Positions 43,045-54,524 are shown, counted from the stretch's first letter. The stretch is 64,000 nucleotides of DNA from Gerris lacustris (GCA_951217055.1 OX578277.1:113650514-113714513), one strand, 5' to 3'. Translations and numbers: made by a program. Notes: a model not told the origin generated them from the sequence alone.

Positions 43045-43960
43045 TATCTTTCAGCATTTTTGTATATATTTTTGAACCAAGAGACCCACAAAGTTAAAAA
43101 TAAATTTTTATGCAACTTGATTAGAATTTTAAGTACAATAAAGCAATAGGGAAGTCACCGACAATTTTAATATAAATTTCCACGTTATTTACGCGATGTC
43201 ACGAGCAATTTTATCTTGGTACGAAATCCGTTTACTCATGATGTAATTCATTTTCTTTAAATTGTTTAATGAACCGAGAGAAAATAGAAAAGAGAAAAAT
43301 AATACATTTTACTCTAATTGTGTAACTTGGAGTGAAAAAAAATGTTTAAGCATGACTGCGTGAAAATATATGAGTTGGGGAATTAAGACTGTGAGAGTAG
43401 AAGTACGAGATACAACGACAAACACAGACACATGCCATGAGTTTAGGAAAAACGTTAGGAAACGTTTCCTTCATGAGAAGCACGGGAAATTCGGTTTCTG
43501 TGTGTAAGATTGTGTTTGATTGGTCGGCGTATGATTGGGGGAGCAGGTACTCACTTCGTTAGCTCGATGGAACCCCCCCCCCCCTCCTTCAACTCCTGGC
43601 TTTTCCCGAAAAGAAACGAGAAAATGACACGGAAAATCCATTGCCGACCGACATAGAACACAGGAGAAAAACTCCCGGCTCCCCCCCCCCCCCCCCCCCC
43701 CCCCCCCTGCAGAAACCTTTCTTTTCTGCAGATCAAATTCTTTATTTCTTATTGCTAAGACAGTGGAAACCTTTATCTCTATCGTCTCTGTTATCAGTAA
43801 TCGAAATGTTTCATCATGTGTGTGTGTTTGTGCGTGACGTCAGTCCGTCATCTAGATTACTATCTTTCCGCTATAACTTCTAGTGGGTTTTAATAAATGA
43901 TTTCACCATATTTACAAATTAATTGACAAAATTATAATAAAAATTACCATCTTTAATTTA
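43045..43960. other. No gene; poly-C tracts
   Basis: C12 at 43573-43584 and C27 at 43681-43707. The open frames here read through the homopolymer. Confidence 0.5.
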
Positions 43961-43965
43961 AAAAT

Positions 43966-44673
43966 TGCTTGCGTACGAGTCTGCAAGACAGTGAGACATG
44001 TTCATGAAACGCTTTTAGGTGTCGTTTTTTGGTAACGCTTGTGTAACGCTTTTAGGTGTCGTTTTTTGGTAACGGTTTTCGAGTTTATGTGCCAAAGTAA
44101 AGACATGAAAATGTTAAAAAAAATTGACCGTGCAGATTCTTGCGTTTGTAAATTAGAAATTAAATCGAACTTATGTCGTGCTCAAAGAAATAAAGTACTT
44201 TTCTTCTTTTCAGTTTATTAAGAAGTAATCTTTTAGCTTCTTCACCCATATTTTATAATAAATGCAAAAAGGTATAGTTTAACAAAAATAAAAAAATAAA
44301 TTTTATATATGTAAGTTTATTAGGAATAAAATTCTAAGGGTTATGGCGTTTGCCAAATGCAAATCGGAGCAGTAGAACAGAAGTTGTAGTTGGGGGGGGG
44401 GGGGCACCGCTGGGGTAATTGAGCGACTACTGGAGGGGTAGCAAGAAGCGAAGAGAGTGAGACGTGGTAGGTAGCCGATCGAGAGGGTAGGGGTAGGTGG
44501 GCTCAGCCAAGCGCGGTAGTGGGAGACACTATACCTACTGAGAGCGGGCAGACTCGATTTAACACCTCCTATTTCTTCCTAACTCCCTGTTCCTATATCT
44601 TACCTACTCGTGTAACGCTAGTTTTTGGTAACGCATTTCGAGGTTATGTGCCATAGCCATGACATGAAAACGT
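43966..44673 (-). mobile_element. K-family element, reversed copy
   Basis: Reverse of 5618-6540, with the same GCGTTAC end blocks, duplicated GTCGTTTTTTGGTAACG units (44012-44080), the G13 run and the short conserved frame (near 44250-44175). Confidence 0.6.
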
Positions 44674-45245
44674 CAATAAAAATAAGCTTTGTTCGTGATA
44701 ACTTGGATAAACTTATTTAGAAACGTAATTCCATTCTCCATATTTGTCCGTCATTGCACGTATTTGTTGTGATTGTCGCCATTCTCCCATATCTTTGTGA
44801 CCATTTGTCCCGAAAAAGCGGTATTTCCCCGAGAAACAAGTAGGGCGCTCGGAAATACATAAAATACATTTTAATAGGTGGTAGTAGTAGTAAAACTATA
44901 GTGAAATTAAATATTTAACTACAATATAATCAATAAATAAATAAAGACTGATATGATCGAAATGAAACCGTATAAAAGTTTATATTGCTATTTTACCAAC
45001 TTCCTTTGGTAAATGGAAGTTCGTTTATTTTAAGGACAAACTTTGAAAAAAAATTACAAAAATCATAACAGTTGCATGGATATTGTTTATTTTTACGCAG
45101 GTTTTGCTTTAGAAATAATTCTGAATAAATTTCATTGCATTTACTTTTTTTTTTTTTTAAATAATTTCCTAAATTTGTAATGAATGATGAATAATATAGT
45201 TCTGACTCATTTCTTTGAAGGCTCTTGAAACGTAACTATTTAGGC

Positions 45246-45561
45246 CAGCGGTCCTCAACCTGTGGTACGCGTCCCCCTTGGGGGTACGCGAAAATGTTTA
45301 AGGGGTACGCGGTGAATTAAAAAAAGTTTTTGTTAACTTTTCTGTCTAATAAATAAAAACGTTTTAGTAAAATGTCAATTACAAAATCTTGTTTAGAATT
45401 AAAATTACCTATTTACAGCTGTTTCTATGATGTAGCAATATTAGCAGTTGTTAAGCAACACCTCTCTAATATAAAAAGTATTTATAAAAATAAGGGACTG
45501 TTTTTAGGGGGTACGTATAGTTAATTATACAAAAAAGGGTTACGTGGGTTGAGAACCACTG
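45246..45561 (+). mobile_element. hAT (Buster-type) MITE with exact TSD
   Basis: 316 bp, same family as 31762-32086. Ends CAGCGGTCCTCAACC / GGTTGAGAACCACTG. ATTTAGGC is perfectly duplicated (45238-45245, 45562-45569), with TA at positions 4-5. Confidence 0.92.
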
Positions 45562-45569
45562 ATTTAGGC

Positions 45570-46500
45570 ATTTCATTTACTTATTAGACCTACATGATAA
45601 TAGAAAACATAGCTGGTGAAGCCATGTAGTTGCATTTTCTCTGTTAAATAATTAATATTAGATTTAAATTCAGTTACGTTTTATTTTTTCAGTGAAAAAC
45701 TTTGGAAAATGCGTAGGATTTTCATTTTAAAGTGTGAGATTACTGAAAGGGGGAAAGAAGAAGTGAGAACAGAGTGAATTTAAATAGAACGATTGGAGGG
45801 GACTAAGCGCGGCGGCTTGAGCGGTCAGTTGCAGCGTTCATTGGAATTCGTCCTGGAGAACCTTGTTATTGTAAAAGAGAGGTTAGCGAACGGGAGCGAT
45901 GACCGCACGTAGCCGTGAATTAATAGATCTGGAAGCTTCTAACTGCTCTACCCAACCCTCCACAATTAGACCGAGGGAACGTGAGAACTTTACCAATGCA
46001 AGTTGTGACCCACGGGAGCTTGTTTCAAATTGCAATCAGGCTGCGGGTTCAGCCTTCCACGTCGCTACGTCGGTGATTGATATCTCTGCGAACGGAGCAG
46101 AACCCCTCCCTCCATCCCCTACTTTAACTAAACGATAAATTGAAAAGAAAATGGTTAAATAACTCTTATGCTAAAGAACTTAAAATAGAAATGTTCAATG
46201 GACTTGCAGAACTTGATTTTAACTTCACCAGCAACAGAAACTGAATGAAATGATGAGAAACAATGGGAATTGTCCTGAAAAATGCAACGTATTGTTTCTT
46301 TTGGTATTTATATTGATTTGATTTAGGTACTTATTTTATATGCCATCTAAACAGTTTTATTTTGTAATGATGAGATTTCGTACAATTTGAGGTGCAGCGT
46401 CCCCACCTGTTACGCTTAAATTGATTCCAAAACTGATTGGCTGGCAGCCTTGGCTTGGGGGTCCTCGGTAGCTAGTATAGTTGGCTCTCGAATAAAAAAT
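45570..46500. other. Unassigned; GC-rich 79-codon frame at 45899-46138
   Basis: 45780-46135 is clearly GC-richer than its surroundings. ATG at 45899 (GGAGCG before it, a fair initiation context) opens 79 codons ending in TAA at 46136. No similarity that I recognise; it could be a host 5' exon, a retroelement gag start or chance. Confidence 0.3.
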
Positions 46501-46514
46501 TGAATCCAGCCTAA

Positions 46515-47266
46515 TCGAGCTTCTTACAATTAACAAATTACGCATCCTGTCTGACAGACAGACGTCTGTCAGACAGTAACGTTAAGTGTCTTACGATAAA
46601 CTTGAGTAAAAGTTTGTTTTTGAAATTTAGTGTACTTGTGCTCAGACTAATCGTTGTACAGCGTTATCCGTCTAAGAGTTCGCGCGCAACGCTTGCGTAA
46701 ACGTGAACTTCAAATGTAAAATTAGAATTTCAGGACGAGAAAAGATGCTATCATCACTTATTCGATGAGACGAACATTTTTCATTTAAATACAATTTTTT
46801 AATGAAACCAACAGCGACATCGCTATGAAGTGATAAAGATTGTTAAAACTATTAAAGCAGACGTCACGTTTAAAATAGAGAAAACAACCTTTTTTACCGA
46901 TATCTTACATTCTAACGTAAGGATTTTAAAAACCGTCATATACATTGTCTTAAGTACAATTAAAACAGGCATGTAACATTTCGACTTGATACAAGCAGAG
47001 GTTTTTGTGTATAGATACATTTATAATAGTCAGAATAGATACATTTTATAATAGTTAAAAAGGAGATGTGTGGTTAGTGGAATAGTAAGAATGCGGGGGT
47101 GCGTCTCTCTCACTATTAGATTGTCTACTACAATCATAACTAACTAACTATCAACTATAACTATCAACTTGTAATGATTATCTATTTTCTCAATATTCAA
47201 TACATATTTATTACTATAAACTCGCTTCAATGATAGAGCCACGCGATGCCTAGTGTTAGGCATCGC
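46515..47266 (+). repeat. E-family repeat, full
   Basis: From CGAGCTTCTTACAATT to a terminal hairpin GCGATGCCTA-GTGT-TAGGCATCGC (47243-47266). A 30-bp palindrome CTGTCTGACAGAC..GTCAGACAG (46547-46576) sits where the other copies have the GTCY tract. Confidence 0.75.
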
Positions 47267-47507
47267 GAGCTAACATCGGGAGTGACAACAACTTGGATAG
47301 GTAACCTCATGCCTGAGGTTGAATTTCACCCAGCATCGCCGTTTAAATGGATAGATTTTTTAAGAAGAGGCGACTATCGGGTAACCTGTATCAATTGTAA
47401 TGTCAATAATACTGATGTAGCGTCGCCTTACTCTAGCACAAAAGATAGCTCGTAGATATGTAGTAGTACAAACCCTTTGGCAGGTTTCCATTGCTGTTGC
47501 TGTTGTG

Positions 47508-47765
47508 CCATGTTCCATTGCTGATGTTGTTGCGCCATGTTACATTGCTGTTATTATTGTTCCATGTTCCATTGCTGTTGTTATTGTTCCATGTTCCATT
47601 GCTGTTGTTGTTGTTGTGCCATGTTCCATTGCTGTCGTTTTTGTGCCATGTTCCATTGCTGTTGTTGTTGCGCCATGTTCCATTGCTGTTGTTATTGTTC
47701 CATGTTCCATTGCTGTTGTTGTTGTTTCATGTTCCATTGCTGCTTTTGTTCCATGTTCCATTACA
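47508..47765 (+). repeat. 27-bp minisatellite, about 10 units
   Basis: Units CCATGTTCCATTGCTG plus a GTT-rich tail, of 24, 27 or 30 bp, always multiples of 3. Several frames are open on both strands because the unit lacks stops. Length variation comes from GTT triplets. Confidence 0.9.
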
Positions 47766-47954
47766 CACAAGAAGCAGTGGGTCTTATTCATTTTAGTGTT
47801 TATCACAGGAATAGTTTGCTGTTCTAAGCTACTAACTATTCAGTTATAATCAGTTTGTGACAAGTTCCGATTAATAACAGTATTGGTCGTTATGGGATGG
47901 AGAGGTTAGTTAAATGACTCGCCTTAGTGATCATAAGTGTAGAATTTATCTTTA

Positions 47955-49241
47955 GCCCCGTCCACACCGGCCGCGCATCGTGTTTGCAAACGTTTGCAAA
48001 CAGGGATACGTGGCCGGTGTGGACTGCACCGCGCGCACGAACGAATGCTTGTTTGTGTTCGCGGGTGCTCCGGGTAGAGTCGGTACATCAAAGGATGTTT
48101 GCTTTTTGTGCGCGTTTGGTGTGGACGCTTTTGAGCAAACTCCTTGAGCATTCGCAAACAGCCTATGTTTGGACATGGAAAGCCAAGAAAGATTTTTTTT
48201 TCTTTCGTATTATTTGTGACTAGCATCAAATAACTTTATAATAACTAATAATATATACAATTAATAAATAGTAATTGAAACTAGAGATGAGTTTATGTAA
48301 ACCCAAGATTAAAATACCGGAATTAAATAGATAATTATATAGATGAGGTGACATATAAGTTCAAAAATGCGTCATACTATTTGTTTAAATAATTTTATAT
48401 TGCTTCCAAGCTTATTACTATAGGCACAAGCCTACGGGCACGAGCCTTTTATGGGCTTTATGTCTCCTATGGGGGAATATTTATCCTTTTTTCACCAAAA
48501 GAATAGATTTCTATATGTATAAAATTAACCCGGGAAATGTATATTTTTTTCATTCGTATTATTTATGACTATAGCATCAAATAACTATATTATAATTAAT
48601 AATTAATAATATATACTAATTAATAAATAGTGATTGAAACTAAAGATGAGATTATGTAAATCCAAGATTAAAAATAACCGGATAAATAGATAAATATATA
48701 TATATGACATAAAAGTCCAAAAATGAGTCATACTATTTTTTAAAATAATTATATTGCTTGCAAGCTTCTTACTTAAGGCACAGGCCTATGGGCCCGAGCC
48801 TCCTATGGGCCCTCATAAGACGTAATATTGCATTGATATGTATCTTTTTTCCATCAAAAGAACAAATTTTTATTTATATAAAATTTTCATATGTTTTGGC
48901 GTTGTAGTTTTTTTTTTTTTGACATCCAGACTCTTCGTCTTCTTTTACTATTGCCATGTTTTACTAAATCACAAAATGATAATAAATAAGCCGGCGCTTA
49001 TACCGCGTTTTGATAGAACCATATTACAAAGTTAATGCAAGTGCAATATAGTTTTATTTAGTACTTGATGATGTAGTGTACAAGAAAATAATGAAAAATA
49101 ACTGGGAACAAGGACAAACGTTTGCAAACACCTGTTTGTCAAGAATGCGCGTCCGGTGTGGACGGCGTTTGTGGTTGTTTGCGAACGATTGCAAACGTTT
49201 GCAAACCCTGTTTGCGAATGCGCGTCCGGTGTGGACGCGGC
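47955..49241 (+). mobile_element. N element: PIF-like with GTCCACACCGG ends
   Basis: About 1.29 kb. Ends GCCCCGTCCACACCGG and CCGGTGTGGACGCGGC, flanked by TTA (left) and TTT (right; perhaps a decayed TTA duplication). Subterminal GTTTGCAAACGTTTGC palindromes recur at both ends. The right end is tandemly duplicated (49115-49166 and 49191-49242). The interior is two tandem AT-rich units (48186-48890). No transposase. Confidence 0.65.
48186..48890 (+). repeat. Tandem duplication, about 357-bp unit x2
   Basis: TTTTTTTCTTTCGTATTATT..GCATCAAATAAC at 48187 recurs at 48543. Both units continue through AATTAATAAATAGT and TTGCTT.CAAGCTT.TTAC. Confidence 0.85.
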
Positions 49242-49249
49242 TTTTTGGA

Positions 49250-49860
49250 AATGTATTGATTGTTTGTTCGTTGAAAGTTTATCTGTAAGAAAATTTTCAC
49301 TTTTTCAATTGATCTATGGAAATAGAAATTGCAAGCGTATTTTTTCCAATGGCATCAAGGAAGAGCACAGTATTTATGATTTTCTGGCACACTGATATCT
49401 ATAACGGTATCTTCTACCAGTAGGACTTAATTGTTAGTATTTGGTCTTTGGTTCTTGAAGGTGCGTTTTAAACCTTCTCAATTATTAATAGGCTTGTAAT
49501 ATTCTGCTGGGTACATTTATTGTTTGCTTTTCTGTACAAAGATGAATTATTTATTTGTTAATTAGAGCTTGTAAGTCTAAAAAGGGTTTCGAGGACCCTT
49601 TAACATCTTTTGCTTTCTCTTCTATGGTTTGAGGAATAATAAAGAAGCAAAGTTAAACATGTCAACTTAATGTATCTCATTTATTGCAGAATGAGGCATG
49701 TTGCCAGGACGCTATAGTCTCTAATTGTAACGCTGGAACTTCCAAATAGCATTTTAGTGTTTTTTTTTTTTTTTTTGTTTCTTTTTTGAAGCGGTATTTC
49801 ATCATTTTTATCTAAAAGTAAACAACATATCTTAGACTTGGAGAAATACTTACGTATCTT
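49250..49860. other. Unassigned; no gene seen
   Basis: AT-rich with a T run (49759-49776). Confidence 0.4.
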
Positions 49861-49864
49861 AAAT

Positions 49865-50150
49865 TGACTGCCAATTAGTGTGGCTCATAGCTATCTGCAT
49901 CTTATTACGTACTTTATTGATTTTATGCTTTTACAAGCCATTATTGTCTAATTTATTTATTGTTTCCCCCGTTTTTTTAATGTCAAAATTATTTTGATTA
50001 TTTTTATGAATTAAAGTATCAATTGAGCAAAATTTAATGAGCGTACGAGCGTAGATTGAAATTAATCTGATGGTACCTGCGGTCTACTTTCTACAAATCA
50101 TCCACAATTTCATAAAAATCAGGACACAAAAATTGAGCGACAGACCTACA
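49865..50150 (-). repeat. A-family repeat with internal deletion
   Basis: TTGACTGCCAATTAGTGTGG through ATTTCATAAAAATCAGG, then directly ACACAAAAATTGAGCGAC. Ends just before the I element. Confidence 0.7.
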
Positions 50151-50160
50151 TAATATTATA

Positions 50161-51467
50161 CAGGGTAGTCCAAAAGTCTTCCCCTCCCTTTTAACTTTTG
50201 TACGGTTTGAGATAAATTAATGAAACTTGGGGGATCCGTACCATGTAAGGGGAAGTTAGTTGTTATGCAATCGCCCTTTTTGCCCCCCAGGCCACCTAAC
50301 CTTAAAATTTCAAACTGTACTCTATATTTTTGATAACAGATTTGGATTCTACGGTGAAAAATAGAAATATTTTACTTCAAATTTTTAATTCTATCTCCAA
50401 TATGTTTCTCCCTATAGGGAGGCAAAGGTATAAAAATGGTAGATTTTAGTGCCTGGGGGCAAAATGGTGGTTGCCCTAGTACGCGAGTGGATGAATACAT
50501 ACTTTCCTTTACATAGTACAGATCACCCAAGTTCCATTACTTTATTTAAAATCGTTTAGAATTTATAACGATATAAGTGTTATTTTGCTTCCGAGTTAAC
50601 CGGAGGTAACGGAGGAATTGTGTTCACTTTTGAGAACAAAAAAGTTTTATGCCTCCGATTTTACAAATTCCAAGACAGAAATCCGTTTCAGACACCAGGG
50701 AATTTTTGGATCCGTGTTTGTCTGTTTGTCTGTCGGTCTGTGTGTCCGCGAATCATGAAACGTGCGACGATAACTTGAGCAAATGTCCACCCATTTTTTG
50801 AAATTTGGTAGACATGTTCATTTTACCAATGCCCAGGACGAGTTCGTTGGACAACGTACTCCGTTCAAGCGTTCACGCGTAATGCTCACTTAAACGTGAA
50901 CTTCAAATTTAAAATTGAAATTTTAAGTCGGAAAAAAATCAAACTTCATCTACTTAATGAGACTAACATTTTTTGCAAATACAATTTTTTATTAAAACCT
51001 ACAGCGACACCTAAAACTAGCTAAAACTAATAATGGTTTTAGGCACTAAACCATATAACAATAAAGTAATATAACGATATTTTTAATGTTAATATAACAA
51101 TAAAGTACATGATAGGATGCGAGGGAGCTATGTGCCACACCAATTGGCAGTGTATTTTTAACTACTTTTGAAGGGATTATTTTGCTATTTTTACCCCCTC
51201 ATAGAGGGCAAAATATTGGATAGAAAAAAAATTGCAATTGAAATTTTATTACTTTTCACTGTAGAATTCAAATATACTATTAAAAATATACACTCCAATT
51301 TAAAATTGTGAAGTTGGGTGGCCTGGGGGCAAAGTGGGTGGTTGCCCCTAGTGCACGATTGCATAAAAACAAACTTCCCTTTACATGGTACGGATCCCCC
51401 GAATTTTATTAATTTATTTCAATCTGTTCAAAAGTTAAGAGGGGGGGGGGACATTTCGACCACCCTG
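50161..51467 (+). mobile_element. I element (CAGGGTGGTCC foldback) split by a B repeat
   Basis: Left end CAGGGTAGTCCAAAAG, preceded by TA. Right end CATTTCGACCACCCTG (TA changed to AA after it). Arms contain TTTGCCCCC.AGGCCACC and complement. A B repeat (50583-51158) occupies its centre. The intact relative is 59190-60086. Confidence 0.85.
50583..51158 (+). repeat. B-family repeat nested in I element
   Basis: TTTTGCTTCCGAGTTAACCGG to CCAATTGGCAGTGTATTTT. Carries GTCTGTTTGTCTGTCGG, the E-like body and A-like ends. Confidence 0.85.
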
Positions 51468-51654
51468 AATGTCGTATGTATAAAGAAGAGTGTTGTTTTT
51501 ATAAAAATCTACAATTTTGTTCAGAGACTTTTGCACACTGGACGTTCGAAACAAGAGAAAGTTCTACATGCCATGTTGTCCTTTCTTAATAAAAGAATTC
51601 TAGTATCCAGTTACAAAGGGCCATGCTAGCTCGGATAGCAAAGCGGGGGCTTCC

Positions 51655-51695
51655 TATTCATAAAGTTAAGCAGCATCGGGCGTGGTCACCATTTG
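51655..51695 (+). pseudogene. 5S-rRNA-like fragment
   Basis: AAGTTAAGCAGCATCGGGCG, then TGGTCA, resembles the internal promoter region of animal 5S rRNA (GTTAAGC..CGTCGGGCG.GGT.AGTACTTGGATGGG). Only about 35 bp match, so it may be a 5S-derived SINE head or a pseudogene scrap. Confidence 0.45.
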
Positions 51696-51755
51696 AAAGG
51701 ATTTAAACCCAGATTTTGCGGTCACCCGACCGCAGAATCTGGGTTTAAATCCTTT
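51696..51755. repeat. 60-nt hairpin directly after the 5S-like piece
   Basis: AAAGGATTTAAACCCAGATT starts one 28-nt arm, then ACCC, then the complement; about one mismatch. Confidence 0.8.
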
Positions 51756-51759
51756 ATAT

Positions 51760-52340
51760 AAAAAAAGAATAAAATTGGTCATGCAAATCGAACACAACTT
51801 TCTCATATCAATATGCTATTGTATCAGATACAATTTGGTTTTCGCATCATTGAATAAAATATGAAACAATTTAAGATAATGATCATCATTTCAATAAAAT
51901 TTGAATATTTGTACTTATATTATATGTGACAAAATATGATTATTTAGGGATGGAGGCTCCCTAATTTCTGTGAGAGGGGGGGGGGGATGCTCATTAGATA
52001 TTATGATGCCGGTTGGTATGTTTCCCGTGCCGGACGCTACCTCCCCATTCGCCTCTGAATAGATAATTTATATTTTTTAAATAATACAAACTATAAAGTC
52101 AATTAATCAGTTTGGATATTACATAAATACATAAGCTGTTATTAAAATAAATACAACTGCAATAATAATTAGTTAATTTAAAATAACAATTAAAAACCAT
52201 TACACTTAAAAAAAAAAAAAGTTATCATCAACACTTTTAATCATGACTTAAAATATGAATATAAATAAGAATTTATCTTGTTAGAGGTCATAGTTTTAAA
52301 CTAATTAAAAGTCCCCTTGGGCAACCACACACTTATCCCG
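51760..52340. other. AT-rich, no gene
   Basis: Poly-A at 52209-52220 and a G run at 51976-51986. Confidence 0.45.
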
Positions 52341-52583
52341 ACGCGACGGTTCGCCACTCACTTCTTCCAACGGTTCCGCCACTCACTTCTCCCAATGGTT
52401 CCGCCACTCACTTCTTCCAACGGTTCCGCCACTCACTTCTCCCAACGGTTCCGCCACTCACTTCTTCTGACGGTTCCACCACTCACTTCTTCCGACGGTT
52501 CCGCCACTCACTTCTCCCGACGATTCCACCACTCACTTCTCCCAACGGTTCCGCCACTCACTTCTTCTGACGGCTCCGCCACT
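52341..52583 (+). repeat. 25-bp minisatellite, about 9.5 units
   Basis: Unit ACGGTTCCGCCACTCACTTC plus TYCCA/G. The complement reads TGG CGG AAC CGT TGG, i.e. WRNRW, which fits the W..RW stretch near the C-terminus of mariner transposases and directly continues the fragment at 52590-52745. Confidence 0.85.
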
Positions 52584-52589
52584 GTCTGA

Positions 52590-52745
52590 AGCACAGCTAG
52601 AACGCTTCTTTTGGAATAACACAGCTGGTCAGTCGTATTCTACTTGAAGTCATCTCTGGGCTGAAGTATGGTTCCCTTTAGACGCATTTTCGGATTAGTA
52701 AAAAGCTAGAAGTTACACGGAGACATATCGGGAGAGTTTGAGCCT
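52590..52745 (-). pseudogene. Mariner transposase C-terminal remnant
   Basis: Minus-strand frame: SNSPDMSPCNF, a stop, LFTNPKMRLKG, TILQPRDDFK, a stop, NTTDQLC. This matches the mariner-family block YSPDL(S/A)PCD..LFPK.K..LKG..F.....   T..L, where the D of PCD is the third catalytic residue; here it is N. Two stops and that change make it dead. The rest of the C-terminus is replaced by the minisatellite. Confidence 0.7.
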
Positions 52746-53083
52746 GGCAAACCACGGTTTTAATGAATTTGGCCTGAATAGTATTACAAAAATTAAGTAT
52801 ACAATAGAAATATCAGCTTGTAATATCCCTGCATTATCACATGCTCTTATACCTGTTAGAGTAGAAATTTTAGAGGATGCTCCGAAGCTTTCGAAGTCTT
52901 CAGACAGTATGGGTGGTTATAATATTGACTTCCCACGTCTTCTTTTACTTCTACCTACTTCATTTAGCACAGATGAGCAGATATGTCCCTTGATTAGGAA
53001 TAAGGAAAGACCTATCTTCACTAGAAATTATATTACTGTACAAATACAGCTTTCAACCACAAATGGTCACCTTAAGTTCCAGT
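52702..53083 (+). CDS. Unidentified open frame (about 127 codons)
   Basis: Open from the stop at 52699 to TGA at 53081; the first in-frame ATG is late (near 52909), so a complete gene would need an upstream exon. The translation from about 52800 is well mixed (…ALIPVRVEILEDAPK…, …GGYNIDFPRLLLLLP…, …NYITVQIQLSTTNG…) and does not look like a repeat-driven frame. Its first 45 bases overlap the mariner remnant on the other strand, so the 5' border is not real coding. I do not recognise the family. It could be an exon of a host gene or part of an unknown element. Confidence 0.3.
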
Positions 53084-53162
53084 GATAAGAATAGAAATAT
53101 GAATAAATTCCATAGCGGATCACTAAAATGTCATTTGTGTACAGAACATATAAAATAAAGAA

Positions 53163-53345
53163 ACGGAAATAGGCCCTGGTTAATATTTGCTTGACGTGTC
53201 TAAGGTCCGGGTTCGAGTCCCAACTCCGGCTAGTGGGTCATGAGCTTGAGTAGCTCATTGCCTTGGTTTTGCATACAATGCAGGAATTTACGTTGCCCAA
53301 TCTGACTTAATGTTTGGTTTTCACCCTCCAACGTGATATAAATGG
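53163..53345 (+). repeat. tRNA-derived SINE-like sequence
   Basis: B box GGTTCGAGTCC at 53209-53219 (GTCCGGGTTCGAGTCCC); upstream TAGGCCCTGGTTAA is a weak A box. A tRNA-unrelated body follows. No cloverleaf. Confidence 0.5.
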
Positions 53346-54335
53346 GTATCGACTGTTTCTGAGCTTCACTGTTTTCAAAGTATAAGTCAGTATTAAAACT
53401 AAATTATCAGGTAAGTACAAAGAAACTGGATGATTAGTGTGCACAAAGAGCAGAATAATTTGGTTTGAAATAAGAACACGAGATGGCAGCAGTGCAGTGC
53501 TACATAATGTTGTTTATACATGATGGTCTCTCTAGTAGTGATGTTGCCTTCTTACCGCTAGACTCAAGGAATGCTGTTTAATTATGTACATCTCTATTTC
53601 AACTTCACTACTAGTACTAGTTCTAGTTGTAATAGTACTAAATGTCTGGTCTCTATATCTCTTAGTCTTCTAGTTATCTTTTAGTTTTTATTCTATTAAT
53701 AATAGAGATGTTGAACCTTCTCTATTATCTTCTCTATTATTCTCCGTTTTCTCTCGAGAACTACTCCTGTTTTTCTCGCTATTTTATCTCTATTATTTTC
53801 TATCTCGACTTCAATCCAATTAGCATTTCTCCGAATTTCCCTCTACCTTAGTCTATTTAAAAATACAAATCCAGATAACATTGTTAAATTTTAAATTATA
53901 TAGGCCAAGCAAATTAGCTCCAAAATGGGTGTGCCTTTGAAAAACGGGTGGATTTTCGAAAACTGCTTTAATCACTTAAGTAAAAATACTTTTGGCTATA
54001 TATAATTATAGTTATATATAGTATATGTAATTGTAATATAGTACGAGTATATATAACTGTTGGTTTTCTAACAAAAATGTTTGCCTGGGCTGAGGTAAGA
54101 AAGTACTTGGCGCCCATAGAAAATGATTAAAGATTTGGCTAACCAATGATACATCATTGTATTGTAGGCTAACCTTACTAAAGGAGGTAAAACTTGTATT
54201 TCTAGGGTTTTAAAAAGGACTGTCACTGTGTCAGACTTGTAATTCCTTTATTTTATATTATTTGCTTAGCCCACAATGTATGAGTGTTTGCACTTTACTC
54301 TCTTATTTTGGGCTCCAAGTGCTTTAGTTCAACAG
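53346..54335. other. Unassigned; pyrimidine-rich and TA-rich
   Basis: 53640-53830 is rich in (TCTATTAT)-like units. No gene. Confidence 0.4.
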
Positions 54336-54336
54336 A

Positions 54337-54470
54337 ATTGGACCAGTAGTTTAGTAGACCCATAAGGCCATAGTTTTAGACCTATGAAGTTTTTTTGAAA
54401 ACCTCTTCTCATTGGACTATCATGGACCCTTAAAACGTGTAAATACACCAAAATTTCAAATCGAATTTTG
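54337..54470 (-). repeat. Degenerate J-family fragment
   Basis: ACCAGTAGTTTAGTAGACCC and GACCCTTAAAACGTGTAAAT match the J block CCCAGTAGTTTAGGCTCC..GGGGACCTCAAAACGTGT. Confidence 0.5.
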
Positions 54471-54524
54471 CCGCAATAACAATATTTTTCTTTTGAACAT
54501 ACCACTCAATTAAAAAAAAAATAA

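Noticed and set aside
47491..47849. Overlapping frames of 88-114 codons
   Set aside because: Produced by the 27-bp minisatellite, which has no stop in several frames on both strands.
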